A stretch of DNA of 64,000 bases from Gyrodactylus bullatarudis (GCA_012064415.1 SSNU01000155.1:310001-374000); one strand, 5' to 3'; shown: positions 1 through 12,816, counted from the stretch's first letter. Program-made: numbers and translations. Notes: generated by a model from the sequence alone, not told the origin.

Positions 1-504
1 TTTCTGAGCATAATATATACATATATATAGTAGTATTTATTTAATGGAATCTAATGCGTAGCGAGTTACACATTAGTATTAGTTTCTCTCTCACTCTCTT
101 TAGATAGATGAATTTGAAATCTTGGTCAATATTATTCTCCCTCTTGTGGATAATACAATCTTGATATCAACAAATACATTATTAAAACAGTAGTAGTACT
201 CTTATTACATAATAAATAACAATAACTAATATGTAGTAAATAATAAATCACAATAGAATACAGTCTATGCGAATTGCACCACAGTCCAAGTATAGTTTTG
301 TCTCGTACAAAGAGAAAGAGAGAGAGAGAGAGAGAAATGGAGAAGGGAGAAACAAGTCGGGCAAGGGGTAACGAGTGAGATAGCACACACATTATTGAGT
401 AAAACAACAAGAGAAGGAAGAAAATACAGTACTAATACTCTAGTAGTTTAGTTTAAAAAGCAAATGATTCAATCTGCAGAGGAAATTGACAAAAGAGTCT
501 GTTT
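1..504. other. non-coding flank with GA microsatellite
   Basis: Downstream flank of the zinc-finger gene. It holds a (GA)n run at about 317-335 and AT-rich sequence. The open frame on the minus strand at 132-410 is low-complexity and shows no domain, so I see no gene here. Confidence 0.5.
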
Positions 505-2127
505 TCATGTTAAAGCGAACTTGACTGGGTTGACAATACTGGAGCTATTGTCAATGAAATTTGTATGATGATGGAATGAAGACAAATTCTGACCACACGT
601 TCGACGATGGTAATAGAAGGAAGCACCCCAGCGATATCTCTTTCCACAAGTGTTGCAAACATATTTTCCCTGTGATGTGTGCTTACCATCAATGTGTTGT
701 TTTATTGATAACTTTGATGTAAACTCCTTATCGCAGAGACGACAAAAGAATTTCTTTCCGCTCTTTGATGTTGACTGAGAGGTTGAATTTGTGTTGTTGG
801 TCCTGCTAGCAGCCGAAGACGGTGATAGCCTCCTACTCAGGTTCAGTTGGCATTCATTCTCACTACTACCATTAGTACTCAATGGGTTGCTACAATTCTT
901 GGAGTTGTTCATCTCTGAATAGACAATGTGCGTCAAGTCTGCATAATAATTTCGATTCTTTTGATTAGCTGCCAAAAGGGATAGATTTTGATGGGCAAAT
1001 TGCTGGGGAATATTTGACGTAGCTGATGTTGGCCGGGTATCTTCAGGAAAGAAATCCTTAAAGTTGTAATTACTCTTTGCATTATTTTTCATCCTATTGT
1101 CAAGGGGAGACTCAGCGGATGACATCTGCGATGGGGTTGAGGAATAGACCATATTTTCAATATTCTGATCTCCACTATTCATAGATAGATCATGAATTAT
1201 TTCATTGTCTCCAGTAATAACTTCTGAGCGTTGTTGTTCATTCAATTGAGTCAAAGGAATGGTAACATAGGGACATTTGAAAAAGTGTTCTCGATAAGTC
1301 TCAGCATCACTAAATGTCATTGTACACAAACAGGTTAGGGGTTTGGCTAGAAAAATATTATTTATCAGATCCTGATGGGAACTAGACGATCTATTCATAT
1401 TGAGCATATTAGCGACAGCAAGAAAACTTCTAGCAACTTCATTGGCATTTATATCGCCAAAGGGAGAAGATCTCTGATGAGATACCTCCGTCTCGTAGTT
1501 CATAGGAGATGATGGCTTTTCAATTGGTCTGAACTGACACTTTTGCTTGTGGTGATAGTAGACTGGTGGCCAGCGGTACATGTTGCCACACCATTTGCAC
1601 TCGTATTTGGGCGGGTAATGAATATGCATGTGTTGATCAAGTAGAGGTTTACTCTTGAAGCTTTTATCACACTTGAGACAAACAAAGGATCTGGTCTTGT
1701 TAATCCTTGAACTTCTATTGGTCTCTTCAATGTCTATAATCTCTGTTACATCCTTGACTGAGTCACAAGTTATAAGATGCTTTATAAAATCATGAAAATC
1801 GGTGATAAATATTCCACAAATGCACACTGTAACATCTTCAGAATGTTTTTCACAATAGTGCTTAGAGAGTTCATCTTCACTGGTCAACTTTGAGTCACAC
1901 CTTGGACAGGAAAATGTAATAGAGGAATGTAAGGATATTTCACTAGATCTAGGAAGGGATGTTGAAATAAGTTTGATTTACCTGTCTATTTTTAAATAGG
2001 AATTCTCATAACAGTCTAATAAAATTGACATGAATGAGGAATGATTTGATTCTGCGTCATCGGAAAAACAATGCAGCATTAATTCTTCAAAACGTCTATG
2101 GACATCTTCATTTAGAATAAGATTCAT
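505..2127 (-). CDS. multi-zinc-finger transcription factor (lola-like C2H2/C2HC fingers)
   Basis: Two exons, 1982-2127 and 505-1948, joined across a 33-nt GT-AG intron, give 529 residues with the ATG at 2127. Seven zinc-finger-like units are visible: a C2H2 at about 63-86 that is only complete after splicing, a CxC...H...C unit near 91, C2H2 near 140, C2HC near 165, then a second set, CxC...H...C near 254, C2H2 near 450 and C2HC near 480. The two C2HC fingers share CG-x2-YRW and end in Cys instead of the second His. The C2H2+C2HC pairing is typical of arthropod lola isoforms, but no BTB domain is encoded here. Linkers are Ser/Asn-rich and probably disordered. A nuclear DNA-binding role is inferred from the fingers; targets are unknown. 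It could also be an unrelated zinc-finger family. Confidence 0.8.
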
Positions 2128-4291
2128 AATATAAACTAGGCAAAAAAATCAATGCAGCTAACCCTACTGCAATTATGAGAAAAATGAATTTGAAAGTCTG
2201 TCAAGCAGTCATATAAACAAAATATTTATCCGGGTTTTTTGTTTAAAATCGTCTCTTATTTGAATCGAACAAACAATTCAAACCATATATAATTTGTGAT
2301 TCGTCTTGTTACTTGATAGTAACTTGAAAATACAAAAAAATAATACTTGATTGAATAATTATTTTATTTCAATCTAAATTCCTCTCTCTCTCTCTCTTAA
2401 ATAAATATAAACATTTTTTCTCAAAAATTCCTTTCTTCTTGGATAATTTTATATATATTATTTAGAATAGAAGAGAGTAGTAGTCAAGTAATGTAAAGTA
2501 TTGATGCATTGCAATCATGTTATATCAGGATATATTATCTTTTATCATTTACAAAAGTGTGAGAAAACATTTTATCACGCACTGATTGTAGTTTCTTTCA
2601 TGGGAGCCTTTTCTCTATTTATTTCACAGCATATTCTTGTTCTGTTTAATTAATACATAAATATAAAAGAAATATTCCCAATACTTAAGCTGGTTAATTT
2701 TTAAATTCTCAAACCACATGTTCAGCTTGAGCTCAAAATGAACAAGTAAAGAAGACTCTAACTGAATTTCCATAGAGTCTTGAGACTATCAATGAATTTG
2801 ATGTAAAAATTAAGAAAAGCAGAATACGAATGAGTAGTTCGTCTGAAATCTTGATCAAGAAACTGACCATGCCCAGAAGAAATTCATGATGCTCAATTCA
2901 AATGCTTAGATCTGCATACTTTTTTATTGAGATGCAAGTTCATTAGATTAGTCAAGGTTAACGATCAGGCAAATTGAAGAAGGAGATTGAGATTTCGTGA
3001 GAGGTATTTTTTCTACATAAAATTTACATGCCGACTCGTGTGTGATGTAAAAGAGTTAATGTCAGATTTTTTCCCTTGAATTTTTTCATTTTATTAATTG
3101 ATCATTTGAAAGCGAGACGTTGTCGAATTCAAATGGATTATTATTTTCGTTCCATCCATGAAGAAATTACGATTATCGATCAATGTATTTTACCATCAGT
3201 ATTTGAACTTTATATCAGAGAACCTAGTAGTCCTCAAAAAAGAGTGACTGATGTGTAAACTTCTCAAAATCTATTTGAAATATAAAAAAATTTTAAAAAG
3301 TATTGAGAATAAAATCCTGTGTAGATCGTTTCCACATTGTTTCTTTAAAGATTTGGAGAAATGCTGAAATAACTTTTCGGATGAGTTCAATACGATATTT
3401 TCCATTATTAAAATTATTCCACCTCTTTAATTTCTCAATTTTTCTTTTGTGAAACAGCTAATTTTTCATAATTTAGGATTATAATAATATTGTAGAAGTA
3501 AGTAGAAGCGACCAGACTGCAAACTTGAGCTAAATCGATAATTTTGCAATCCCTTCTTCAAGATTACTGATCAATCTTGGGCTCACTTTCAAAAACTGCT
3601 GGTCAAAATTAAAAAAATAGGACCAGACATTTTCTCTAAATGTAAAACAACTGCTCTGGAATAAAGTGATACAATTCTTTCCTTTTGATTGAGAGAATAA
3701 TAACAATCTTACTCTCAGATTCTCTATTATTATTTTGACGAATATTGATGTGATTTAAGTATTTGAATTGTTTCCATTTCCTTAGTATTATATACTATTA
3801 TTCCTGAGGAAAAATACATACAGATGTTTCTTTTTTAAGTAAGATTATTTCGTGATTACATACATATTTTCTCAAAAAAAAATCAGAGAATTCCAAGATC
3901 CAAATTAGAATGCACACAATGAACTAATCATATTTTCATCGATTTAATCCAAGAAATCAGTACTCGTTTCACTATAGTATATAAATTTGATCTCTTTGAG
4001 TTCATGATCACCAAGTAGAACAGAGCTTCAAATCTCTGATTTTTCAAGTTAAAATTTTTATAAACTTGTAAAGTAGATGCAAGAATATGAGGGTTGAAAT
4101 GGAAAACTGGCAAAAACCTTGATGGTTTTTTTATTCAATTCATAAATTTCTTTTATATGGGAAAAAGAAGGTTGTCTGTCGAAATTTATTCACATCAAGA
4201 CTTGAATTCATAATTTTTCATTGCAGTTCGATCATGTTAAAAGTCTATCTGTCATTAATAAATCGTTTGCTAGCTTGTTCCTTCTCTCTAT
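2128..4291. other. AT-rich intergenic region
   Basis: Upstream of the zinc-finger gene and presumably including its promoter. A (CT)n run lies at 2382-2397. The short open frames (for example 3076-3258 + and 3928-4113 -) have no recognisable features. Nothing else supportable seen. Confidence 0.4.
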
Positions 4292-4480
4292 CTAACCATA
4301 TCTAAACATTGAGTGAACTGGAAATTCTGGAGGTCCCTGGTCATCGTATGGACGCACAAGGTCAAAGATGCGATCGAGTCGTGTAATTTCAGCTGGGGTT
4401 AATTTCCTATTTATGTCACAATTGACTCCGGCAAGCAGAACAATTGTAAATACAAGGATGATCTGTATTCCTTTCATCAC
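4292..4480 (-). CDS. candidate secreted amidated-peptide precursor (-FRYG C terminus)
   Basis: A 62-residue open frame. Residues 1-21 look like a signal peptide: two Met, Lys, then a hydrophobic stretch ending AGVNC. The remaining 41 residues contain PAEITRLDRIF, a Tyr and a proline-rich turn, and end MFRYG directly before the stop, so a C-terminal Gly is available for conversion to an RYamide. The general shape (about 40 residues ending in amidated RY/RF) recalls the NPY/NPF family, but I see no diagnostic RxRF ending and the match is weak. A splice acceptor (TTTCTTTAG) sits immediately before the ATG, consistent with a non-coding upstream exon. No dibasic site precedes the C terminus. It may be a neuropeptide, another small secreted protein, or chance. 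Confidence 0.4.
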   Translation of the reverse strand: MMKGIQIILVFTIVLLAGVNCDINRKLTPAEITRLDRIFDLVRPYDDQGPPEFPVHSMFRYG

Positions 4481-6614
4481 TAAAGAAAAGAATCTATGGA
4501 TAAAATTAATTTCAGGGATTTCAATCTATCATCTTGTCCCATTATGTTGTATATTGAATGTAGACAATTTAAATAAATATTCATGGACATTCATGGATCA
4601 AGGAAATTATTATCAATTGAAATAAATTATCAACATATGGAAGGAGAATGAAAAACTCACAGAGCTTGTTGTTTAATTGAAGCGATAGGAAAATTGTTAA
4701 ATGATGAGAGAGTATCATTTATATTGAGTCGATCGACCAATCAGATTTCCCTATAACTTGTTCATCATAATTAAACGGCCCAGCATCTACATTAACATTT
4801 TCATAATACTTGACAGTGGTATGCACGCCGTAAGAAAAAGATTTCTATCACACACCATCTCCTACTTATTCAATACACTTTTATATACATATGCAAATGA
4901 AAACAAAATTATACTGTAGTTGCAATCCTGTATACTCACAGAGAGAGAGAGTTGATACATAACCGATAGTCATTTTTATTTTAATCATCTACATTGCATT
5001 AGCATACAATGCCAACACCTACCCGGTAAGTGAGATAAGGGAAAAATTAGTTTCTTGATTTTCGTCATTCTCATGAATAAATGAGACAAGAGGATGCTGC
5101 GTGTCCTTTATCGTTGCATATAGTGGCAGCGTCATGTTCAAAATACCGCCATGTTCTTCATCTATCCATACTAAACATGGCAAATTTGAATGCAATACAC
5201 TGATTGATATCAATAAAAACATTGCTAGCTACATGATACTACTACTTTTATGAATAACTTCCTCCTTATCAGTGCATAATATCACATGTAGATTTGAGAA
5301 ATGTCAAGAGTCACAGTTTGATTCGTCTATTCCTTCAATTATATTATTACTATTCAGAAAATTAAGCATATTGCCTTCTTTCCGTATAACCTAAATCGAT
5401 AAACCAAAATGGAAAATATTTCCCTCAGTTCAAATTCAATTCAAGTCAAATCTTTTCTTTCTAGTTTATTTGTAAAAAAGAAGTTTAACTCAACAGTGTA
5501 TGGTTGAAATCTAATAAAAAGGTAGTAACTGTACAAGTTAGGTAACCTTTGGATAGATATCCGTTTGGTTTTGGATACGAATTGAAAGATTCTCAGGAAA
5601 CTTAACAGTTCTCTCCCATTATGAATATGGGAGTTTCTCACGTCCCATTATTATTCAAGAAAAATATAAAGATTATAAGGAGAATTTTCATTTTTCTTAT
5701 TCAAGACTACAAAATTAGTCAAAGGGTGTAATTATTAATCAGAGTAAACACATAAAAAGACTCTAAATTCCAAGGGGAAAAATTGGAGTTTATGAATAGA
5801 TTTTCATTTTTCCTCTCTACTTTTTTTTCTTTCCCCGAGAAATGCACACTGTGAGAGATAGAGTCAACTTTTCTACTCTTAGCTTGGGTCAGAATCTATA
5901 ATTCATTGAGATGATCCATTGAAATTGGTATCTAACACCAAAGGTTTAGTTGTGAAATTATTATTTTCATTTCGTCAAAATTATAATTTTCTTACTTAAG
6001 ATATTTTGTGGGTTACCGTTTAATCCTGTTACTTCTTTACTAACCGCAAGGGATTCGTTTTCATTTCAGCGATGTTAAAAAGCCCTTAGTCTCTTCGTCT
6101 TTGAGAAAAATTACTGCAAAACAAGAGTGGACAAATGTTCTACAGATTAGTCTTTCTTTGGTGGTGAGGAAAAATAGATTTTTAGGCGGGGAGGGGTAGG
6201 TAATTTTTTCAGGGTCTATTTAAAATTAAATTCTGATTCAAATGTTATCAAAAAATATGATTGATTATAACGTTGTTCGCTTGCTGCCTGACTATGTTGT
6301 ATTCTGGCTTGTATTGGTCTATCTGTATAAAAAGAAAAAGGAGAGAAAGGTGTAGTATTTCTTAAAAAATAAGGATTATAAAAATTACAGTGATTGTTAG
6401 AATTATTAGATTAATAACTCTGATAATATAATTCATCACTTGAAAGAACATTAAAATTAAAGTTATTATAAAAAACATTTAGATTACCCTGATAAAAATA
6501 GTTAGGACTCACACAATATTTCGAATAAGTGTCGTATTCTTCTTCTGGCGTGAGATTTTTCAAAATTATGAAAAATATAATCTTGCGATTACCCGATTAT
6601 AAGTTAGGTTAAGT
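4481..6614. other. AT-rich intergenic region
   Basis: No domain-bearing frame was seen. A short minus-strand frame at 5019-5222 begins with a hydrophobic stretch but has no further support. A short GA run lies near 4942. Confidence 0.4.
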
Positions 6615-6626
6615 TATAACTTATAA

Positions 6627-7348
6627 TGGGGTGGAAAATAAATGGAAAAAAATATTGAAAAATATCGCAAAATTATCTTAAAAATGGGAAATAAATCGCA
6701 ATTTTATTTTTGAAAATGGAAAAATGGGGGGAAATTTTAGTCCAGTGCGTTAGCATACGAAATACAAGTTTCTTTTTTGAATGTTTAATTCTTATCATGA
6801 AAATACATTAGTTTTGAAAAATATCTTTCAACCTAAGCTGAAATCGGCTTCCAACTCAACAAAAGATTGTACTCCATAGTACTAATATTTTCATCTTCCC
6901 TTTTTACATTTTTTAAATTTTTTCGGTTTCGCTGGCTTTTCAAGTATCCTTTTTAAAGGATCCTCTTTATATCGAGATTCTTAATGAAGTTTTATAATTC
7001 TCCATTTTTTATTCAATAGTTTTTAATAGCTTCAACCCATTTTGTAGTGAACGAAGTTGGAGGCCTTTTCAAATCTGAGAGGAAATCTCTGCGTGATTTA
7101 TTTCTAATGGTGCCTTAACAGAGCCTAGGTAAGAAATTAAAAGAAGATTAATAGGAGAAGATGGGAAACCGAGACAAAAGAGGACACAAAAGGATTGGAA
7201 AAAGAGGAAAAAATGGAAACTTTAGATTAAAATCGCAAAATTATCTAGGAAACTAAAAGGTGTAGAGAATTAAGTTTATGATATTTTTTTTCAAAAAGCA
7301 CAGTTGGTTATGATATCAAAAATCGAAAAAATCGCAAATTTTCCACCC
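6627..7348. mobile_element. non-autonomous hAT-like DNA transposon (imperfect TIRs)
   Basis: A 722-bp segment is bounded by a direct 12-bp repeat, tataacttataa, at 6615-6626 and 7349-7360. Its ends are inverted: the left begins TGGGGTGGAAAAT and the right, reverse-complemented, begins GGGTGGAAAATTTGCG. The motif atcgcaaaattatct occurs near both ends (about 6665 and 7230). G-rich termini of this kind and target duplications that would include 8 bp (acttataa) fit the hAT superfamily. No transposase frame survives. The assignment to hAT is inference; the repeat structure itself is directly visible. Confidence 0.55.
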
Positions 7349-7360
7349 TATAACTTATAA

Positions 7361-8222
7361 GGTACTAGTTTACCTAAAAGTTTTATAATTTAAACAATGG
7401 AATTGTGAAATGGTTATTGTAACAATGAATAAATTTTCCAAAATAAAATTTACAGAGTAAATTTGTTTTAAGATTCTAACAAACTCTAATAATGGTAGTT
7501 TGTTTTTTGTATTCTATTATGATTATAAGTACAACATGTTAATTATTAATTATTTTTCAATCTGAGATTTTTCAAATTTCCTTACCGAAATTCTGATATC
7601 CAGAGGAAAGAGTTTAGAATTACTAATTGCTATTTGACTTTGTTTGCGTTGCTTTTCAATTCTCATTTCAAAAATATTCCCTAACTTCCGATTTTCAAGT
7701 TGATGGAAAATTTGTTGTGTACAAACAAGAAGTAGCCTAGTGCCAGCTCTTTGAGTCTCGTCAAGCTTGATCCTTTTAAACTCTAGATACTATAAATTTA
7801 TGATCTTTCTTCTACATTTAGGAAATGAACAAGGATAAATTGTCGTTATCCTTAGAAAGGAAATTTAATCTTACTTTTCAAAATAAAAAGTAACAAAAAG
7901 AGGATTTTTGATAAAATGTAACTTTAAAAAAATATTTAATTAAAGACTTTTTGTTCAACAATGAATAAAAAGATCACTTGATGAGATCTCTCACAAAATA
8001 ATAAAACAAGAGTTGCCTTTAGTTGGAATTATCCTTCCATGGCAGGCTAACTCAATCTGAGCATTGTACTACAGTCCCAACTAGTCAGAGAATGAGTAAA
8101 ACTAAAAAGCTAGTTGACATAAAGATAAAGGTTCGATATTTTTACAAAAAAATATCAATATTTCTCAGCAGATAGTTAGGAACACAAATATTCTTTAGAT
8201 TCCATGATGAAACAAGTGCATA
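7361..8222. other. AT-rich intergenic region
   Basis: No coding frame, RNA gene or clear repeat recognised. Confidence 0.4.
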
Positions 8223-8354
8223 ATAGAGGACTGCTCAACTCCTTAGCGTATTTAACCGAATATACAAGCATTTTAAGTATTGAAAGCTGAGTTTGAAAAT
8301 GTATTTAAAAATACTCCAACTACTCTGGAAGAGAAGGTAGGTATTTTGCATGTT
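8223..8354 (+). repeat. dispersed repeat, copy 1 (about 130 bp)
   Basis: Aligns by eye over about 130 bp, same orientation, with 24672-24803: shared blocks include tcaactcctta, gtttgaaaatg and aaatactccaac, with scattered substitutions and few indels. No coding potential or terminal structure was seen, so the class is unknown. Confidence 0.6.
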
Positions 8355-9630
8355 TTAGATATAATAAATAATTTACATTGGATAATCGGGATGGCTTAGT
8401 GGGTAAATCCTCTCAATGACTTGAGCTGTTACAATTCTGTCATTTACATCAGAGGTAGTCTTATGCTGATAACGAAGATACAAAATTTATTCATAACGTC
8501 TTTATTGAGCGGAAGTAAAGTTTCATCCATTTGATTAGGCTTAAAGGTTGTGCGATTACTCTGAACTAAATTCAACTCCATGATTTGTGATTAACTTATT
8601 GACTTGAAGAAATATTTAAAATAATAATTATTTTAAACAAACCTGAAATTTTAATTCTTCAAAATTTTCAAATTTCAAAATTTTAATACTTTATCTAATC
8701 CTGTAAGCTAGGAAAAGTTTTCAATGAAATATTTAACATATTTTTAATTATTTCGAAATTCTCTATTTTTTCATGTATCCTAGGGCTTTCCCTGGAAATT
8801 TCGTCCAAGTCTAGTGGGTACAGTACCTACCTTATTTGAAACTAATATAATTCCACCCCTCAACTTTTTTGAGAATTTCTACCTTAGTTCTCAGATAGTT
8901 CTGAAAATAGATTTTAACATATTTAGAATCCGTTGTATTTGCTTAATACTTAAATCTGTTCGAGAATCGTAATGTTGATAGTTTGAAAATTGAGCTGTAC
9001 TCTAGTACATAAGTTGTTAAAATTGAAAAAAATATCCGAAAAAATTCAATCTGGCCAAAATTAGTCAATCACATGATAAATATTCCTCAGATGTATTGAA
9101 ATTCTTTACATTCTCAGGCTCGGATAGTAGTGTTGAAATAAATATATTAGTAGTAGATTTTAAAACATTCGTGTGTGATTCAGTAATGTTCGTCTTTAAA
9201 AATTCCTTGTAACACGCAAAAATTTTATGAAGTGACTACGACACGGCGTCAAATAATTTACTAATGAAATATTCATGAAACCAAAATTCAACTACAGACT
9301 ACTAAACTAATTCGCTCATGCTTCTTTTTCCTCGATATTCTCTCTAGTGGGGACAGTGTCTAGATTATCAATCGAGTCTGTGAGAAAAACTCCACTTTCA
9401 CTGTCTATGCAGTTGGGCCAGTATTTCAACTCTCAATTTTTCTTTAATCATTGTTTGAAAGTCGATTTTTTGACTAATTCTGATCCCGAAAAAAACTTTT
9501 GATCCCTACAATGTCGTTATATATGTCACCATGAATATGCTTACTCGCGTAAGTAAGCTTACTGGTAATAGAAATATTCAAAAATCGTAGGTAAGGACTT
9601 CTACTTAAGCATATTTACAATGATATATAC
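8355..9630. other. AT-rich intergenic region with a possible fold-back tip
   Basis: The sequence aatttcgtccaagtcta ending at about 8813 equals the terminal 17 bp of the fold-back element at 9631-10121 and may be a remnant tip. A box-A-like string (tggcttagtggg near 8402) lacks any box B. About 9460-9510 faintly resembles part of the 12.8-13.5 kb inverted repeat. No gene seen. Confidence 0.35.
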
Positions 9631-10121
9631 TAGACTTGGACGAATTTTTGCAAAATTACTTAAATCGCCCATCGATATGACAAATCTAATCTTCAAGTAT
9701 TTTAATATGATCCCATGAAATTTCGGTTCAAAATAACTGTCCATGCTTCTGGAATAAGATAAACAAAATTGTGAAACTTTTTAAATTTAAAACGTTTTTT
9801 GACCTATCAAAATTGAAATATTCATTAAAAGTAAGATTAATTTCGTTTTAAGCTATTGAAAAAAACTATTTTAAAAGGATTCAAGTCATTTTTACAATTT
9901 TATGTAGAGAAATAATGTGAATTCAAGTTAAAATTATAAGTATGAAACAATAAAAAACGTTCTAAATTTGAAAATTTTCACAATTTTGTTCATCTTATTC
10001 CAGAAGCATGGACAGTTATTTTGAACCGAAATTTCATGGGATCATATTAAAATACTTGAAGATTAGATTTGTCATATCGATGGGCGTTTTAATTAATTTT
10101 GCAAAATTTCGTTCAAGTCTA
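9631..10121. mobile_element. fold-back / MITE element with long inverted repeats
   Basis: A 491-bp palindromic unit. The left arm from 9631 (tagacttggacgaattttt...) is nearly the reverse complement of the right arm ending at 10121 (...aaatttcgttcaagtcta), each about 170 bp, around a centre of about 150 bp. Both ends carry TA, as expected for insertion at TA by Tc1/mariner-type transposases. No coding frame is present, so it would depend on a transposase supplied elsewhere. A truncated relative lies at 11820-12032. Confidence 0.75.
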
Positions 10122-11819
10122 ACATTTCTTCATCAAAACTTTAATATAATTTTGATATCAAAGATTTAAACCATTCATGAGTTCACTTCCTTGGTTTAAA
10201 ATGTATGATAAAAGTCATACTGGTACAAAGCAAGATGATATTTTTTTCTTCGGAATTTTTTTTAATTTTAAATAATAAAACTCTGAAGAAAATTTAATCT
10301 GATGAGAATTAGGAAATTTTTTAAAAACCTTTTCTCAATCTTTGATCTTAAAAAAGAATGATTAAATACTGTTATTAAGGATGGTTATCAAATGAAGAAT
10401 TTGAATAAGGCATCATCATACGGTCGGTTCCAAAACTGAGTGAAAATATGATTCCGGGGCGAGGAGTGCGAAATAGAAATGTATGATAATATACCAATTT
10501 TCATTGTAGATTTCATTAGTGCGGTATAAATTTTATTCCTTTTATCCGTTTAGACATAATAAATTTATTAAAAATAGATTGATTTTTGGACTCATATTGC
10601 AAGGAGAGTATGAGATAATTTCGTCGAAAATGGTATAAATTCATCATTTCTACTACAAAAACGAAATATCGTTATCAACTAGCTTCATGTATTTATTTTT
10701 AGGAAGAATGAATGAAAAACTTTAATTATAATTATTACACCCAAAGAAGGCATAGACAAACAGAGAGGGATCAGCATATAAACTATAGATTATTATCCAG
10801 TGTATTTTGTAAGGAACGAGAAACGGGGAGTTTATAATTATAAGCAAGGGAATTGGATTATCGTGGGATATCTGTTGAACTGAGTGATTTTATTCTGATT
10901 AAAAGTGGGATGATATTCAGAAATATTCATCAGCATTTCTAAATTAAAAACTAAACAAATGAAACATTTCGCAGCTTAAAAATTTTGAGGCAAACGACTC
11001 AAACAAAATTTGAAAGATTGTATCAGAATTTATTTTTAAATTCATCCTTTAATGGGAACAAATAAATTCAGTTAAATTTCATCAACTAAAAGTATAGGCG
11101 AAAATTTTGAATTTGGTTGTTGAAAAAATGCAATTTTCGAGAAGTCGAATTTCAGGTAGGTTATATTTTTGGAAAACTTTTATGACCAAATTAAAATTTT
11201 TTGTCCGTATTTCTCAAATTTCAAAAAGTTTTAAACCCACAGACTGAAAATGGCATGGCACGAAATTCAAAGAGACATCTAATTTTAGTATTATTTCAAT
11301 TTCACAACCTATAAGTAATAGGGTAATACAGAATTTTTCAACTTTTCCAGTTCATGCGTTTATTTGATAGAAAATAAGAGATGAAGAAGAAAATCCTATT
11401 GAACCTTAAATTTGATTTAGATATGCATAATTTCAATTGAAGATGAAAGATTTTCAAATTTGCGCCACCATTTTTCAATGAAGTTTTCTACGAGAAATGA
11501 TAAATTTTGAAATATTGGAGACGCTAGGATCTTTTTATATCAAATTTCTACCTAATATCAATATTAATATTCTGAATATACCGGGAGAAATCTGGTCAAT
11601 TTGGACCATCAACTCAGGAACTTCCTTGAAGGAACCAGATTATTCAACACAAATAAAGACCAATTCTCAAGTCAGGTGTCACATGCTTAATTCAATGGCT
11701 GAATTCAACTGCCAGAAACATGTTTGGATTGTTTTTTTTTCACTAGCATATAAATCCAATGTACGCTGAGTCTCTAAGACAAAATTTGTGACCTCTACCC
11801 ACCCAATTAGAGAAAATAA
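10122..11819. other. AT-rich intergenic region
   Basis: Only short frames without features (for example 11497-11769 +). No RNA gene or repeat recognised apart from the element copy that begins at about 11820. Confidence 0.4.
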
Positions 11820-12032
11820 AAGTAATAATATGAATTCAAGTTAAAATTATAAAAAAAAACAATAAAAACGTTTTGAATTATTAATTTTTTACAATTTTGT
11901 TTATCTTATTCCAGAAGCATGGACAGTTATTTTGAACCGAAATTTCATGGGATCATATTAAAATACTTGATGATTAGATTTGTCATATCGATGGGCGATT
12001 TAAGTAATTTTGCAAAAATTCGTCCAAGTCTA
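11820..12032 (+). mobile_element. truncated copy of the 9631-10121 fold-back element
   Basis: Aligns with about 9906-10121, that is the centre plus the whole right arm, ending ...cgtccaagtcta. Shared blocks include ccagaagcatggacagttat and ccgaaatttcatgggatc. The left arm is missing, so this is a half element. Confidence 0.7.
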
Positions 12033-12816
12033 GTATCTAAAATACTTGAAAAAAAAACAAAAAAATATACAACTGAGTAACAATGGTTTATGATACTAAT
12101 AGTATTTACTCTCTGAGAAATCATCTCGAGGGAATTGGAAAATCCATACTCTAACTAAACAAAAATCACGCAAGATTAAAATCATCTCTTAAAAATTTAA
12201 ACACCTCTAGGCAATTGAATCAATTAAATCTTTTAGTTTTTATTTTTCTTTCAGCAGCAAATAACAAATTCCTTTCGATACGCTGAACATGGCGGTTATC
12301 TCTGGATAAAAAAAAGTTAAATTAATTCTTGGATGAAATTAAAATCATCCTTGTATCATGGAAATTAATTATATTTTTTGTCATAAAATTTAACAGAAAA
12401 GCATCATATTTTTTAGACAAATAAATTTATCCAAAAGTCAGTTTTATCTGTTGTTACATCTAAAAAACAATTGATTGTGAATAAATTGAATCGACGATGT
12501 ACTACGTAAACTAATGAAGGATACTTTCCCAGATCGATAATTATCGGATTTTACTCTACTGTTTGAGAATGTTATTAGTTCTTTGTAAAATGTATTAAAT
12601 TGTATAGAGATTACCAAGTGCCCTAATTCTAACAATTCTTACATTGAACCGGACGATCAAATCCACAGGTGCTTTCCTTGAAGAACCTATCCTGGAAGAA
12701 AAAGACCTCTGTGGAAATTATAATTTTTTTTTCAAACAAAATTAAATTTTATGAATTTGAATTCATAGAGCATTATTTATTTTTTTAAATCTAGGAAAAA
12801 AATAATGTAAAGTTGG
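12033..12816. other. AT-rich intergenic region
   Basis: No supported feature. The minus-strand frame at 12444-12635 shows no domain. Confidence 0.4.

Noticed and set aside
5019..5222. 67-residue minus-strand frame with a hydrophobic start, possible secreted protein
   Set aside because: No conserved feature, uncertain signal cleavage, and a donor-like GGTAGGT at its end; too weak to annotate.
8395..8470. tRNA or tRNA-derived SINE because of tggcttagtggg resembling box A
   Set aside because: No box B and no cloverleaf could be drawn.
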